The notes under the pieces: model-generated
What the model was told of the DNA's origin: nothing
Database searches by the model: none
The model's input: only the letters and a program-made list of their open reading frames with translations
Shown here: piece after piece, positions 11,118 to 22,283 of the stretch
Layout of the letters: each line of letters begins with the position of its first letter
How positions within the stretch are numbered: the stretch's first letter is position 1
Program-made: the position numbers and the translations under genes
Source: Polytrichum commune
Taxonomy: Eukaryota > Streptophyta > Polytrichopsida > Polytrichales > Polytrichaceae
Length of the DNA stretch: 64,000 bases
NCBI GenBank assembly: GCA_950295325.1
Contig: OX485803.1
Span: 1,860,001-1,924,000, forward strand
Direction: 5' to 3'

Positions 11118-13346
11118 ATGATGGGGAAGTCAATGGTGATGCCGATGGCACCCCCGGAGAAGCCAAAGGCGGGCCTCTTGGAGGCAGTGTTGCCCAGCGT
11201 ATGGTTTCTCAAGCTGAAGTCCATGCGGAAGAAACCCATTCGGGCACTGAAAGATGTACCGGACAGCAGCGAGCCTGTAATAGCAGACTCTGCTCCATTT
11301 CTCCCCAAGAGCATCGAGAATTGCTACAGGAGTCCAGTGATGTCATCAGAGATGTGTGTCTTCACTCCCCTTCAAACTCCACCAACCATAACACTGGGTG
11401 AGCATGCCCTTATTGTCAGTCCTGGTTCGGATAGGGGAGCTTACAGAGGATTTCGTAGCATGTCTTCACCACCGAGGAAATCATCCAGCTTCATGCTTCC
11501 GGGTGTCACTACAATAGCGGTGACTGATCCAGTGGTCTCCAGTGTGACCACTACAACTGCCACGAGCTCTATCTTCTCCAGGTGCACATACAGGTCCACC
11601 ATCTTCTCATCTTTGAGAAACTTGTGCAAGCTCGTGGGTGATGAGCCCATGGTGGTGAAAGGAAGCTCCACGGATTCCTTCCGCAAATCTGCATCCCCAA
11701 CTATGAGGACATGGTTTTTAGCTGGATGTGGGAGCATTCCGCGGACACGGGCACGGCATAGGAGTATGGATCTGGAGAAAGAGTCAGGGTTGATTGAGCT
11801 CGATGCAAATACTGGTCTGGAATGCATAGAGACATCTGCACCGGGGGTAACTCCATCGACATGGCCGAAGAAAAGAGCTGATTCATGGTCGGGGGGTCAT
11901 CCATCCACATGGAGCGTTGACCTCACAAATGATGAAGTTGTGAAGAAACAAGTGGTGGTGAAGAAGAAGAGGGAACCGAAGGCTGGAGTGTTGATGACTA
12001 AAATCTCTGACCATTCCAAGTCACCATCCAAGCCGGCGAAACCCACTCTTGGGCACCTATTCGCCAAAGCTTCGGAAACTGATTCACCCACTAAAATCTT
12101 CCCGGAAAGCGAGGAGCCTTTCGAGGATGATGAGATCATTCATGGTGAGAATAATCTTAAGCAGAATAATGCTCACGCTCCTCCATGGAGGTCACCTTCT
12201 TTTGGTAGTGGTGGTGACAGTCCCTTCAGGGCCCCATCGGATGTTGGATTATCCGAGGGTGGTAAAGGATTGCCTTTATCAGATTCCGAGCCTACACATG
12301 AGGAGCTCGATAAGGGTAACATCTCCGACAGCCAAAGTGTACTGAGGGCGAAGGTTCTGGCAGCCGAACGCCTCCGGGAAGGCTCAAAGTCATGGAGGGA
12401 GCAGCGAATCATGATTGAGAAGAACAAGGAAGAAGAAGCAACAAGGCTACTAGCATCTCTGGATGAAGCTCTGGAGCAACACAACTTACAAAAGCTACTT
12501 GAGGACGAAGAAGATAGTGACAATGGATGTGATTCCAGGAGCGGTAGCCCTAGGTTTGAAGTCCATAATTATCCTGTGTTTGAGAGTTTCCTTGAATCTT
12601 CTGCCAAGGCATGGGGTATCGACTTCCCCACACTTAGAATTGATGATGGCAAGACATCGGGATCCATCAGTGATAAGAGCAGGGAGCTTCATTGCATCAC
12701 AGTGCATACATCCGTAGAGGATCATGCAAATGAAGAACCCATCAGAGAGCAACAGTCACACGGACGTGCAGAAAGAGGAAGAGATGCATCCCGAGGTGTG
12801 AGACTGAGTGCTGCCCCCAATAAGGTACGAAAATCCAAGCGTTTTGTAGAGAAGGAAGTTCCAAAGAGGAGATCACCATCGAGAAGACCCGCCACCGCCA
12901 AGGAAACTCGCGAAGAGAGAACCCACCATCCACAACGGGAAGAGAGCATGATTGACCCAGACCTACATGACGAGTTTAACAATGCAAGGAAGAAACTGAA
13001 CGATGCTCGAAAGCGAAGCAAGCAGCGGAGGTCGAAGCAAGTTGCCTCGGTGCCTGATGTTTCTCCAACTCCACCTCCACCTCCACCTGTTGCTGAAAAG
13101 AAACCTCAACCACATGCAGGTGTGGTGAAGGAGAGAGTGGCTGTTGTGGTGGAAAGCTCCTATGATCCTTATAACGATTTCCGTGAGTCCATGATTGAGA
13201 TGATTGTAGATCAAGACATTCGGGAGACCGGTGATTTGGAGGAGCTTTTGCAGTGCTACCTTTCTCTTAATGAGGCTGAGTACCATAACGTCATTGTTGA
13301 TGTCTTTACGGATGTGTGGCATGAACTCTTTAAGAGCAACGGTTAA
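11118..13346 (+). CDS. OVATE family protein (transcriptional regulator), 742 aa, intronless
   Basis: The C-terminus (residues 680-742) is a clear OVATE (DUF623) domain: 'DPYNDFRESMIEMIVDQDI', then 'GDLEELLQCYLSLN' and 'VIVDVFTDVWHELF'. Near the N-terminus, 'LPSVWFLKLKSMRKK' (25-39) resembles the conserved N-terminal segment of OFPs. Between them lie a Glu/Arg-rich predicted coiled coil (about 409-470), a basic stretch 'ARKKLNDARKRSKQRRSKQ' (about 624-645) that could be a nuclear signal, and a proline run (about 650-660). OFPs are plant-specific regulators that bind TALE homeodomain proteins and control organ shape and secondary wall growth; most are 150-450 residues, so this one is long. The frame is open upstream to 11064, but the first ATG is at 11118 (a second follows at once). 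A single exon fits the family. Assignment is firm; the partner and target are inferred. Confidence 0.93.
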   Translation: MMGKSMVMPMAPPEKPKAGLLEAVLPSVWFLKLKSMRKKPIRALKDVPDSSEPVIADSAPFLPKSIENCYRSPVMSSEMCVFTPLQTPPTITLGEHALIVSPGSDRGAYRGFRSMSSPPRKSSSFMLPGVTTIAVTDPVVSSVTTTTATSSIFSRCTYRSTIFSSLRNLCKLVGDEPMVVKGSSTDSFRKSASPTMRTWFLAGCGSIPRTRARHRSMDLEKESGLIELDANTGLECIETSAPGVTPSTWPKKRADSWSGGHPSTWSVDLTNDEVVKKQVVVKKKREPKAGVLMTKISDHSKSPSKPAKPTLGHLFAKASETDSPTKIFPESEEPFEDDEIIHGENNLKQNNAHAPPWRSPSFGSGGDSPFRAPSDVGLSEGGKGLPLSDSEPTHEELDKGNISDSQSVLRAKVLAAERLREGSKSWREQRIMIEKNKEEEATRLLASLDEALEQHNLQKLLEDEEDSDNGCDSRSGSPRFEVHNYPVFESFLESSAKAWGIDFPTLRIDDGKTSGSISDKSRELHCITVHTSVEDHANEEPIREQQSHGRAERGRDASRGVRLSAAPNKVRKSKRFVEKEVPKRRSPSRRPATAKETREERTHHPQREESMIDPDLHDEFNNARKKLNDARKRSKQRRSKQVASVPDVSPTPPPPPPVAEKKPQPHAGVVKERVAVVVESSYDPYNDFRESMIEMIVDQDIRETGDLEELLQCYLSLNEAEYHNVIVDVFTDVWHELFKSNG

Positions 13347-15455
13347 TGGAATCTCAATATGAGTTTCACATGCACCTTGGGCATGATGGTCACACACGTC
13401 GAAGCGGTCATGTACTCTTGACACATGAAGAAGCCACTTGATTACTACTAGTGGAGTTGTTGCTTCTGTGCAACATGACCCTCGCCCCTCTACATACATG
13501 GGCTTTTTGGGATATCTCAGGTGAATGCGCAGTCTTCCAAGATTATTCTACTGTTACCGGAGGGGATATTTTGAAGGCTGTGGGATGCCGACTCTTCGCG
13601 AATTGTACCATACACATGAAGCGTAGTCATGTGAGATTTCTCAATCTTGCACTGGTGAAGCAATTTGCAGTGCTGAGTTGTGTGTCAGCTGTGAAATTAG
13701 AAATACAAAGGAGAGATGACAATGAAGCCCTTACTTCTTGGGCTTGAACAGAATGACGAATAAACAGTTAGGATTAGGCAGGTGTTACACACACCTGTGG
13801 TGGAAGCAAAATATGTCACTTTCAGAGTAGGATACAATAAACCTCGGCGAATTCACCACCCGCCGCCATCGTCTATGTAGATGCATCATCATCCAATGAC
13901 CTGATGCATCTCCTTGCAGATTGATGACCTTCAAGCCAGGTACACATCCCTGTTCCTCGAGACAATTTTAAGAAGCATAGAACCATTCTTTCATTTGTAT
14001 TTGACATGGCTTACAGATCGTTTGGTTCACAACTTGACATGGCTCAATAAAGTTTTTTGGTAGGCCTGCTCTCCAATCTTAATTTGTTGCTTCCGTGCAC
14101 GTCAAATCACTTCACAACCATTATTTGATTACTTCACGGTGTTTATTAAATGAGTGTGGAATGTGGGTTGTGTTTCAGGTATTCACATGACTGCGACAGG
14201 CCTCTGCTTCCGTTCAAAACTGTGTGTACAACATTGTCCACGTTGGTGAACCAGAGCAGACTTGTAGATACTTTTGTTACAGTTGAGTTCAGGGTGCAAG
14301 GTGAATAGCTGGGCAGAGCAGGAAAACCGCAGAGGTTAGGCTAACTTAGAGTAAACCGTAGCATACCAAGTCATCCCTAGTACTGAAATGCTAGTTACAA
14401 ATAGACACTTTCTCTGGGCGCTTTTCAGACCACACCAGGTATACTGAAGAAGTGAAAAATTCACACAGCAGTAACGGTCTATTTCCACTCCTTTGGAGTT
14501 TAGGATTTCCTCAATAGCAAGCAAGTTTTAGAACCTCAAGTAGTGAAACTTCAGTGAATCATAAGACAAGCTACTGTATGCTGCTGGACACTTATATTTT
14601 GCTCTAAAATGTTTCATTACGATGCACACGCTTCGGAATCCACATACTGTTACTCTTACAGAAGGAAAGTATCATAAGAAACAGGGAATGTGAAGGGAGG
14701 AAATTTGGTTGCCCAAAAACCTCTTCTTTTTTCTGATGATGCTTTGAGCAGACGCAGTGCCTGTGATTAATAAGGTCGAGGATTCAGTTGCCCCCGAAGC
14801 AAGAAACTGTTAATCTTAGCTCACTTCCATGATTGACACTTTGATCTCACTCTCATCGGTGCAAAAGCAACGTAGATATACTAACTACTGAATTGCTACC
14901 AAGAACAACTTGAATGATTGCTACTGATATTTCGTGCTCAACGTTTTCAAAGAATATGAAGATTGGCTTGACTATGTGATGACTTTAATTTGATATGATA
15001 AGTATCTTGAAGAAAAGAAAATTTACATATAAACGAGCTGTTTCAACTCAAAACCTAGAATCTCCACATTAGAAAGGGTTAGTTATAGAACAACAAGTCT
15101 TCGTTTTCTCAAGTAGAAGGTGCATATGATTCAAAAAGATGGGCTAAACCTTACGGGACAGTTTATTTTGATACAAACCGTCAATGTTTACAATTGAAAT
15201 GCTTCACATATGCCTCTTGGATGAAAGGATCACCTCATTTTCTCCCTTATGTGACAGATCTTGCTGAAAATTCCATGTTGTACGCTGATGTGCAGGAAAA
15301 AGCTGGTTTGATTAAGGCCATCATTGGATAATGGAACTCTGCAGTCTCACTGGATCATCAGCAGCGATTGAAACATGTGAGCCAGCTTTGGCTGTGTCTT
15401 GAATTCCTGGAAAAACCATGTTGATACATCTCCCAGACTTGATTGAACTAGATGG
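13347..15455. other. Space between the convergent OVATE and DUF1990 genes
   Basis: This should contain the 3' untranslated regions of both genes, which point towards each other. No additional gene or element was recognised. The 98-codon + strand frame at 13451-13747 looks like OVATE 3' UTR: it has no family match and starts about 100 bases after the stop. Confidence 0.5.
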
Positions 15456-17680
15456 TTACTGTTTGGTTAACTCTTGCTCCTTGGCAGCTTCCACTGCTCT
15501 CATCATCGCTGCTGTGGAATGCTTAGCAAACATCTTCTGCTGAAACCGCACGATTGGGTATCCTGCAACTGATAAGAAGTGTGCTGGCTTAGAGAATGAC
15601 AGAATCTCGTACCACACCGAGTCGTCGTCCCTCCACTCCACCCCAAACCTCTCCTCTCCGGCCTGAGTGCAACAAACAGAGCAAAATGAGGTATTATGCC
15701 TCTCAAAACAACCTTTCAGAGCATTGCATTATTTCTTTCAGTACAACGGACTAGATTCAGATAGACAACTTCAAGACCAGAATGTGGGCCAGCAAGGTGC
15801 CTCTTCTGAAAGCAATACCTTCTCAAAACAACCTCCTAGAGCATTGCATTATTCCCTTCAGTACAATGGACTAGATTTAGATTGACGACTTCAAGACCAG
15901 AATGTCATACCAGCAAGTGGTCTTGCAATGTGCTGCTTTTGAAATAAGAACCTTCTCAAAACAACCTCTCAGAGCATTGCATTTATTTTGTTCTGTAGGA
16001 CGGACTAGATTCAGATTGATAACTTCAAGACTAGAATGTGCTGCCAGCAAGTGGCCATGTAATGTGCCCCTCCTGAAAGCAGTATCTTCTCAAAACAACC
16101 TCTCAAACCATTGCATTATTTCTTTTCAATGCGATGGACTAGGTTCAGATTGACAACTTTAAGACTAGAATGTTGTACCAGCATATGGCCTTGCAATATG
16201 CCCTTTCCGAAAGCACTACATTTTCAAAACAACCTCTCCAACCATTATTTCTTTCAATACAATGGACCAGATTCAGATTGATAACTTCAAGACCATATTG
16301 TCATACAAGCAAGTGGCCTTGCAATGTGCTTCTTCTGAAGTCAGTACCTTCTCAAGACAACCTCTCAGAGCATTGAATCATTTCTTTCAATATAATGGAC
16401 TAGACTCAGATTGACAACTTCAAGACGAGAATATGGTACCAGCAAGTGGCCTTGCAATGTGCCGCTTCCAAAAGCGAAAGCAGCCTGGTTTGGGTCGATT
16501 GTGGAGAGCGCCTTGGAAACCATGCAAGTCGGCGGCTCCTTGGAATCCACATACAAGACCTGAAGTGGGTTCATGATCCAGGTTGCTACTTCATGGGCGC
16601 ATACACAGAACTTTGTGCCTTCCGTAATGGGGGTGCGCGCTTCCACGGATGCCCATGGTAGCTGAAAATGGCTGCACAAACACCTTAGCTTAATAAAATG
16701 TGTGCAAATTCCTGTAACAAATGGCTGCACAATGGTGTAGACGAATAAATGTCTACACCAAAAAACCACAAAATAGGAATCATGACGATGAGCCAATTCA
16801 GAGATCTTGGAGTTACATACTCAATCTAAAATAAAAGAAGCAAATTAACAAGAACAAGAATGACATAGAAAGCAAACAAACATGCAGCAATAGCCAAATG
16901 GTGGCAAGCCATTTGACCACAGGCCCATCCACAATAATCTGCCACCTTCCACAAAATCTCCAACAGTGGATCCTAGTCTTGAGGTTCAGCTATATCTCTG
17001 ACGTACTGGGGAACTCAAGCAAATTGCTGTTTAGCATGTGTACAACTCCACAATTTCAACACAAGGTAATCAAGAGCGAACAAGCTAAGACAATTCACAG
17101 AAGTAGAAAGATCTAAGCTTGTCAGGTTTTTTTTTTTAAAATTATTATTATTATTTTAATGTGAGCACCATATCTGTGCTAAAAATGGTGCAGATAAAAA
17201 AAAATTAGAATAAAAATGGGTAGAATGCCATCTTTTCATAATTCGGACACATGGTCAATTAGGTACTGTAGAATTGAAGCAAAAGAGTACCCCCAGCTTT
17301 GCAACAACTTCTTTCCTTCCACAAACACTTCACGCCCAGACCCCAGCCTCACGCTGGCATGGTTGATTGCATATCCATCCTTCTTGAATTTCTCGGCCTT
17401 TTCGGTTAACAAAGGCGACTCTCGTGTCGCCTCCTTGAATTTAATGTCATAGTTGAAGTCACCCTCTCTGTCAAAAAATGGCACACAGGATCAGCTTCTG
17501 GGAGGAAAAGAATTGTGGCAGGCAATTCGTCTCTGAGCTTGCAAGCAAAACTGAGAAAAACAGTGAAAGAACATCTAGCAGAATTTGAATTTGGTGAGGT
17601 TGCAGAGTATTTTACTTGCAGCGAGCAAGGAAGTGTGCTTGCTCCTTCTCTGATGGCCGGTTCCACGACAGGCAGATCAT
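15456..17680 (-). CDS. UPF0548 / DUF1990 family protein, four exons, 226 aa
   Basis: Exons on the minus strand: 17616-17680 (ATG at 17680), 17291-17467, 16440-16671 and 15456-15662 (TAA at 15456-15458); they sum to 681 bases and stay in phase. The protein starts 'MICLSWNRPSEKEQ', then shows the DUF1990 landmarks in order: 'GDFNYDIKFKEAT', 'NHASVRLGSG', 'LLQSWGHFQLPW', 'GTKFCVCAHEV', 'PLQVLYV', 'FGSGTLQGHLLAGEERF', 'VWYEILSFSKPAHFLS' and 'GYPIVRFQQKMFAKHS'. This follows plant UPF0548 proteins such as Arabidopsis At2g17695. The biochemical function is unknown; related bacterial proteins also carry the domain. There is no signal peptide or membrane segment. The second exon's acceptor was chosen at 16671/16672 because only that site keeps phase and gives the family's W-HF-motif. 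The last intron is unusual (see 15700-16485). Confidence 0.92.
15700..16485 (-). repeat. Tandem repeat in DUF1990 intron 3 built from the end of exon 3
   Basis: Six units of about 119-136 bp start near 15700, 15819, 15952, 16086, 16220 and 16348. On the minus strand each unit carries a copy of the sequence that, in the unit nearest 16440, is the true 3' end of the third coding exon (coding GTLQGHLL) plus its 5' splice site. The copies keep much of GCACATTGCAAGGCCACTTG. At the position of the real donor, three of the five intronic copies still have GT (units at 15819, 16086 and 16220), one has GC (15952) and one is lost (15700). The array therefore began as a duplication across an exon-intron boundary. 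Confidence 0.85.
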
Positions 17681-18890
17681 TCTATCCTTCCTTTACTTGG
17701 TTATCATCCACCCCCTGCGCAGAACCCACTATTAGGAAACAGAACAAGGAATTCGAGTCACGCATGGCAAGAGCGGATTCTACTCAGCAAGAGGAACTCT
17801 TCAACGGAGTAAATCTCTAACCCCAGATGTTGAAACCCTAACCCCAGCTATTAAAACCTCGTGATCTTCAACAGTGCCCCTGAAGCTCATCACTTGCTTC
17901 TCCATTGAGGGTTTGATATCATGGCTCAAATTGAGTCTCGAATAAAGAGAACTTGTCATGATTGGCCTCTCCATATTTTCTGATCAAAACCCCACACTCA
18001 TCTTCATCCTAGAAGCTCTTGTAATTACTTCTACAGCCAGAAGCATTGATTCTTCAAGCGAGCGAATGCTGCGAAAACCTAAACCCAGGTAGTGACTCCC
18101 TTTCAGCTTCAAAACTGACTTGCTTCTCCGTGGAAGGTGTGAATTGGCTCATGATCCTCGAATTAGCAAAAAATTGTCTGACATAGCCCACTTCCAAGGG
18201 ACTCAAACAAACACAAAAACTAACCGTCCAGACAGAATCAAACTTCGCATGAGACACTAAGGAGTAATCTGCTCCCAGAGGCTTCAGAAACTATTCCACC
18301 TTCATCCTATCTTTGTGATTATATCTTTGAAAAGACACATCATTTCTGATGACCATTTGAGACAGGTTCATAGTGATTCGTCAAGCGAGCATGTCTGAAA
18401 CCTGAACCCTTCTGAGCTTCCTGGAAGCCCATTATTTGTTTCTCCATGAAGTCCATGAATTTATGGCTCATGTTGATCCTTGAATTGAGAGAAATCCGTC
18501 CGACGTAGCCCACATCCAAGAGAAACCAATATTGAAGCAGCCATACACAAGAAAAATTAACATAGGGTTCAAAATGGCCTTGAATCAAATTACTTCAACA
18601 TTTCTCCGAAACGAACAACAATTCTTCAAGTCGGTGAAACAAAAGACAGAATCAAACTCAACGTTTAATAAGTCTAAGGAGTGGTCTGCTCCAGGAACAA
18701 AATCTGTTCCGCCTTCCTCTTATGTTGATGATTGTATCTTCGAACAGGCGCATAATTTCTTTGAAAAGCATTTGCGACGAATTCACAAGCATGTAAGATG
18801 CATCACCTTCGAATCAGGCTGGATCAAAGGATTTTGCAATCTAGAGCTCAAGAAGGAAGAATTTCGGAAGCTGTTTGTACTGCATGCACT
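17681..18890. repeat. Degenerate tandem repeats upstream of the DUF1990 gene
   Basis: Recurring phrases show three partial units: 'acttgcttctccattg' near 17892, 'acttgcttctccgtgg' near 18117 and 'tttgtttctccatgaag' near 18436. The pairs 'cttcaagcgagcgaatg'/'cgtcaagcgagcatg' and two copies of 'agacagaatcaaact' (about 18232 and 18645), each followed by 'aaggagt', support this. Spacing varies from about 230 to 410 bp. The 148-codon + strand frame at 18532-18978 crosses the repeats and then a microsatellite, and is unlikely to be a gene. Confidence 0.6.
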
Positions 18891-18900
18891 ACGAACTTTT

Positions 18901-18962
18901 CATCCATCCATCTATCTATGTATCTATCTATCTATCTATCTATCCATTCATCCATCCGTCTT
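18901..18962. repeat. (ATCT)n / (ATCC)n microsatellite
   Basis: Tetranucleotide repeat of mixed ATCC and ATCT units. Confidence 0.9.
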
Positions 18963-18994
18963 GGCCATTCTCTCCTAATGACTTTTTCAAGATC

Positions 18995-19212
18995 TACACT
19001 AAAAATGATTTAGTGTGACTTACTGTTCGGAGTTACATGTTCCTATATCTTTTTACTATCGATGTATTTTTTGCCAAGTAAAGATGTTATTGTTCTATAG
19101 TGTCCAAACAACCAATTTGACCATGGTTGGTAAAAAATGAGATGCATAGTAGACAATTATAGCATTGTGTAATTCCAAATAATAAGTCACACTAAACATC
19201 ATTTTTAGTGTA
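18995..19212. mobile_element. MITE, 218 bp, TA-flanked CAC ends
   Basis: The left end TACACTAAAAATGATTTAGT continues with GTGACTTA; the right end is its inverse, TACACTAAAAATGATGTTTA then GTGTGACTTA. TA lies at both edges, suggesting a 2-bp target duplication. Internal phrases 'ttctatagtgtccaaacaac' and 'gcattgtgtaa' are shared with the element at 52489-52707, which has nearly the same length. Confidence 0.85.
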
Positions 19213-19500
19213 GTGCCTAAGTACGGGTCTGTGTTGTCTCAGCCCTTTCCACATATGCATATGACACATCATTTTGATCAGGAATAAGGCCGATGTCCTT
19301 ATTCTTGTTTTCTTGAACTTTTACAGTTTTGCGAGACAAACTAAGGGAGTGCCTCCAAAATTTACATATTCCAGCTTCATTCACAACAAGCTACTGTAGT
19401 AGCATGTGTGCTAAGAGGCTCTACATTCACGCATGGTCATCGAGATGGCGTTTATATCTATTTATCAACAAGTTCTGAACACCATGCATAAGTACTAGTC
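19213..19500. other. Short intergenic stretch, nothing recognised
   Basis: No feature was seen between the MITE and the LINE fragment. Confidence 0.4.
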
Positions 19501-20130
19501 TGTGGAAAAGTAAGAATTAATGTTGCCACACATGATGAAGTCATGTCCAATATTGGTGTTAAACAAGGAAATCCCCTTTCTCCCACACTATTCGTCATAT
19601 ACATTGATGAACTTGAGACATATTTGGACAAGATCAATTCTTTATTCAACACAATGCTTACCATCCTCTTTTACATGATGATGTTATCTTGCTTTCCAAA
19701 TCAAGGAAGGCTTACTGAGACTCCTCAAGAAAGTACTTCAATTTCACATTTCTTTTTACCTTGATGTCAATAAGTCTGAGACTCAAATTATGTGCCTTGC
19801 TTAAACAAAAGGAATTTCAACCAAGAGGGATTTTACCTAACCCACGACCAAATAGACTTAATTCATGAGTTTAATTACTTTGGGATTGATTTCTACTCAC
19901 ATGGCTACTTTGAGCCATCATGTCGAAGCAACAACTTACATGTATGAATTTTTTGATGGCCACCTTGAAGAAAGAAGTTGTAGTTGGAGTCACACGTTGG
20001 AACCTCAAATCACATTAACAAAAATCTTCACATCTTCTAGCTTTTACACATGATGCAAAGATATGGGGAAGAGACTCAGAGAAACTCATTGGAAGGCTTT
20101 GATATTTTTATTGTTGAATAGACCCCCACG
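19501..20130 (+). pseudogene. LINE-type reverse transcriptase fragment, many frameshifts
   Basis: Across shifting + strand frames one reads 'GVKQGNPLSPTLFVIYIDEL', then 'LLHDDVILLSKSRKAY' (the F/YADD-region motif, altered to HDD), 'DVNKSETQIMCL', 'FNYFGIDFYSHGYFEPS' and pieces resembling the thumb region downstream. This is the order of a non-LTR retrotransposon reverse transcriptase. Frameshifts, stops and the damaged catalytic YADD motif show the copy is dead. No endonuclease or poly(A) tail was identified. Confidence 0.85.
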
Positions 20131-20180
20131 GGGCCTCTCTCAAAATGAGAAACCATCATGCAGCTACTTCACGTCTTCAT

Positions 20181-20200
20181 CCCCCCCCCCCCCCCCCCCC
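20181..20200. repeat. Run of 20 C
   Basis: Uninterrupted homopolymer following 'cttcat'. Its exact length may be unreliable in the assembly. Confidence 0.9.
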
Positions 20201-20770
20201 ACCCACTCAACATCTAGATATTAATGTTTCAAGATTAGATAGGTGCAAGTGTCATTCAATTTCGTCTTGATTCGAAGGAGAACAATGCTCCATAATTTTT
20301 TTAAAGCTCATAGGTTAATAAGACTTAAAGGAGGAAGTTGATTCTTTATGCCCGTGGGTGTTGCCCATTGCAAGGTTAGAATCATTAGTAATGTGAGCAA
20401 CACCCCAAACCAACATGTTTCAAAAATAATGTCTACTTTTCATACATTATTTACACTGAGGCATGTGTCATGTAAAACCTACTATAATGTGAGATTGCAT
20501 GCATTTTTTCAAATGACGTTAAAGATGTCAATATTGTGACAAAGACTTCTAGCAATTCATGGCGGTTCTTGTTTCTACTATGACGCACACCTAACGATAG
20601 ATTCTTGCAACGTTTTCATAAAAGCTTCATGGTGTTGGAGCATCGCCCATGATCATTATGTGATTTTTGGTTTTTACTCACTAAAAAGTATTCTATGTAG
20701 TATTTGTGGCTCGTTATAGAAATGTGTGGCTTGTGATTGGAGGTGCCCAATATTGAAAACATGGGAAAGG

Positions 20771-21151
20771 TACACTAAATACGACATTTAGTGTCACCAA
20801 TTCTAATTGTCTTGCTCAATACTAATTGTAAACCGCGGTGTAGTGCCACCAACACTACATGTTAAGCCAATATTATTTGTCATTCCTTGTAAACGTTTGG
20901 GGGGATTATAGGTTTACAGTGTTGCAATGATTGCCACTTACCAAGTGATATTTCATCCAAATTTCAATCATCCATGACAATATTTCATCACAAGTTGCCG
21001 ACTAGAGAATGTAGGGTTTCAGCCAATGAACGAACTCATCCATCACCCATGACAATATTCGTTCACTTCCAGTATTCACAAGAAGTGTCATCCAAAAAGT
21101 TCCCATACCGACATAAAATACCATGCGGCACTAAATATCATAACTAGTGTA
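20771..21151 (+). mobile_element. MITE family A, copy 1 (381 bp)
   Basis: The left end TACACTAAATACGACATTTA (then GTGTCACC) and the inverse of the right end TACACTAGTTATGATATTTA (then GTGCCGC) form the termini, flanked by TA. Each end is itself a small palindrome: ACACTAAAT, five bases, ATTTAGTGT. Internal phrases such as 'catgacaatattt' and 'catccatcacccatgac' recur in copies at 23000, 49365 and 58215. Confidence 0.88.
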
Positions 21152-21229
21152 GCTTATGTGGCAGTAGACCAATTGCATGCCAACATGTGGCATCGGTGGA
21201 AGGCACCCTCGACCTCTCTCGCATGCAAG

Positions 21230-21697
21230 TACACTCTAAACTCCGTAGTATCACACCTGTGGCAACCAAAGTGCACGTGATATTACGGAGTTTTGTAGTG
21301 TTAACATGGATGCATGATACTATAGAACTAGTGTAGCATGTGACACTATGGAATAACACAAAGTGCAACATTTTAATGGTGTGGTGTGGTCCACTCCACT
21401 TGACCTTCCCAGACGATGTGGCATAATGCATGCACCAATATTCAACAAGTGGCATAAGAAGAAGAAGTAGAAAAAGAATAAGAAGGTGACACTCCACATA
21501 TTGACACATGGCGCAATGCAAAGATGTGGGTTGACTTCTTTGGTGATTTACATTGATGACAAAAAATCATGATATAAGGGAGAAAAATGTGACAATAAGG
21601 AGTGAGATTTGAACTACGAACATCCATTCCCTAGGGTTTTGGGATATTAGAGAGTGAGTGACATTATGGGGGTTGATATTACGGAGTTTAGGGTGTA
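21230..21697 (+). mobile_element. MITE family B, copy 1 (468 bp)
   Basis: The left end TACACTCTAAACTCCGTAGT and the inverse of the right end TACACCCTAAACTCCGTAAT match over more than 20 bases, with TA at both edges. The interior is 'aagaag'-rich and shows a second internal copy of the end motif ('gatattacggagtttt' near 21280). No coding capacity. Confidence 0.88.
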
Positions 21698-22283
21698 GAC
21701 GATGAGATGCATGGAAGTTACAGAAATGCCGATGTCTGAGACTGAAGGCTCTGTGCTCTGTAGAATGCTGCTTATATGGTCGGGAAAAAACTTGAGAATT
21801 GAAGTGAGCAAAAGGCTGAGTGGCAATTGGTTCATCATCCCTGGAGTGTCACATGTGATAGATCGAAGAAGGAGAATTCACAAACACAAACATCTAGGTT
21901 GATGACGTGTGAGTTGAATCATCGGTTAATAAATCGTTATGTAGATGTTGAGCTAGCACCAAAAGTTGGCGTTAAAACTAGAAGGGTACTTGAGGGCCAC
22001 TTCACACACAAGCCAAGAGCCGCGACCATGAAATTGTGAGAGCCCAAAAGAAAGTGAGTTAAGGTTGTCCCAACACACCTCCAAAATCATGTAGTGTGGT
22101 CATGGATTCTCAAGTGCAGTGTGAAGCCATATGTGACTGGGCCCTCAACCAAATGCTAATTACAATGAATTTTTATTCATGCGGGTTTTCACACATGATA
22201 AAAAAATGGATTGATGTAGCCATGATATATGGGCATGCAAAGTCATCTGAAAATTAACCTCTTGACATTCTACAACTCTGTAG
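21698..22283. other. Unique core between mirror-image MITE pairs
   Basis: This 586-bp segment shows no relation to the MITEs on either side. It contains + strand frames of 66 codons (21702-21902) and 70 codons (21827-22039) without recognised family. It could be a captured host fragment or simply the space between two independent insertions. Confidence 0.5.

Noticed and set aside
11441-11827. 128-codon open frame on the minus strand inside the OVATE gene
   Set aside because: Antisense shadow of a well-supported coding region with a recognised domain.
18532-18978. 148-codon open frame on the + strand
   Set aside because: It runs across degenerate tandem repeats and ends in a tetranucleotide microsatellite; no family similarity was recognised.
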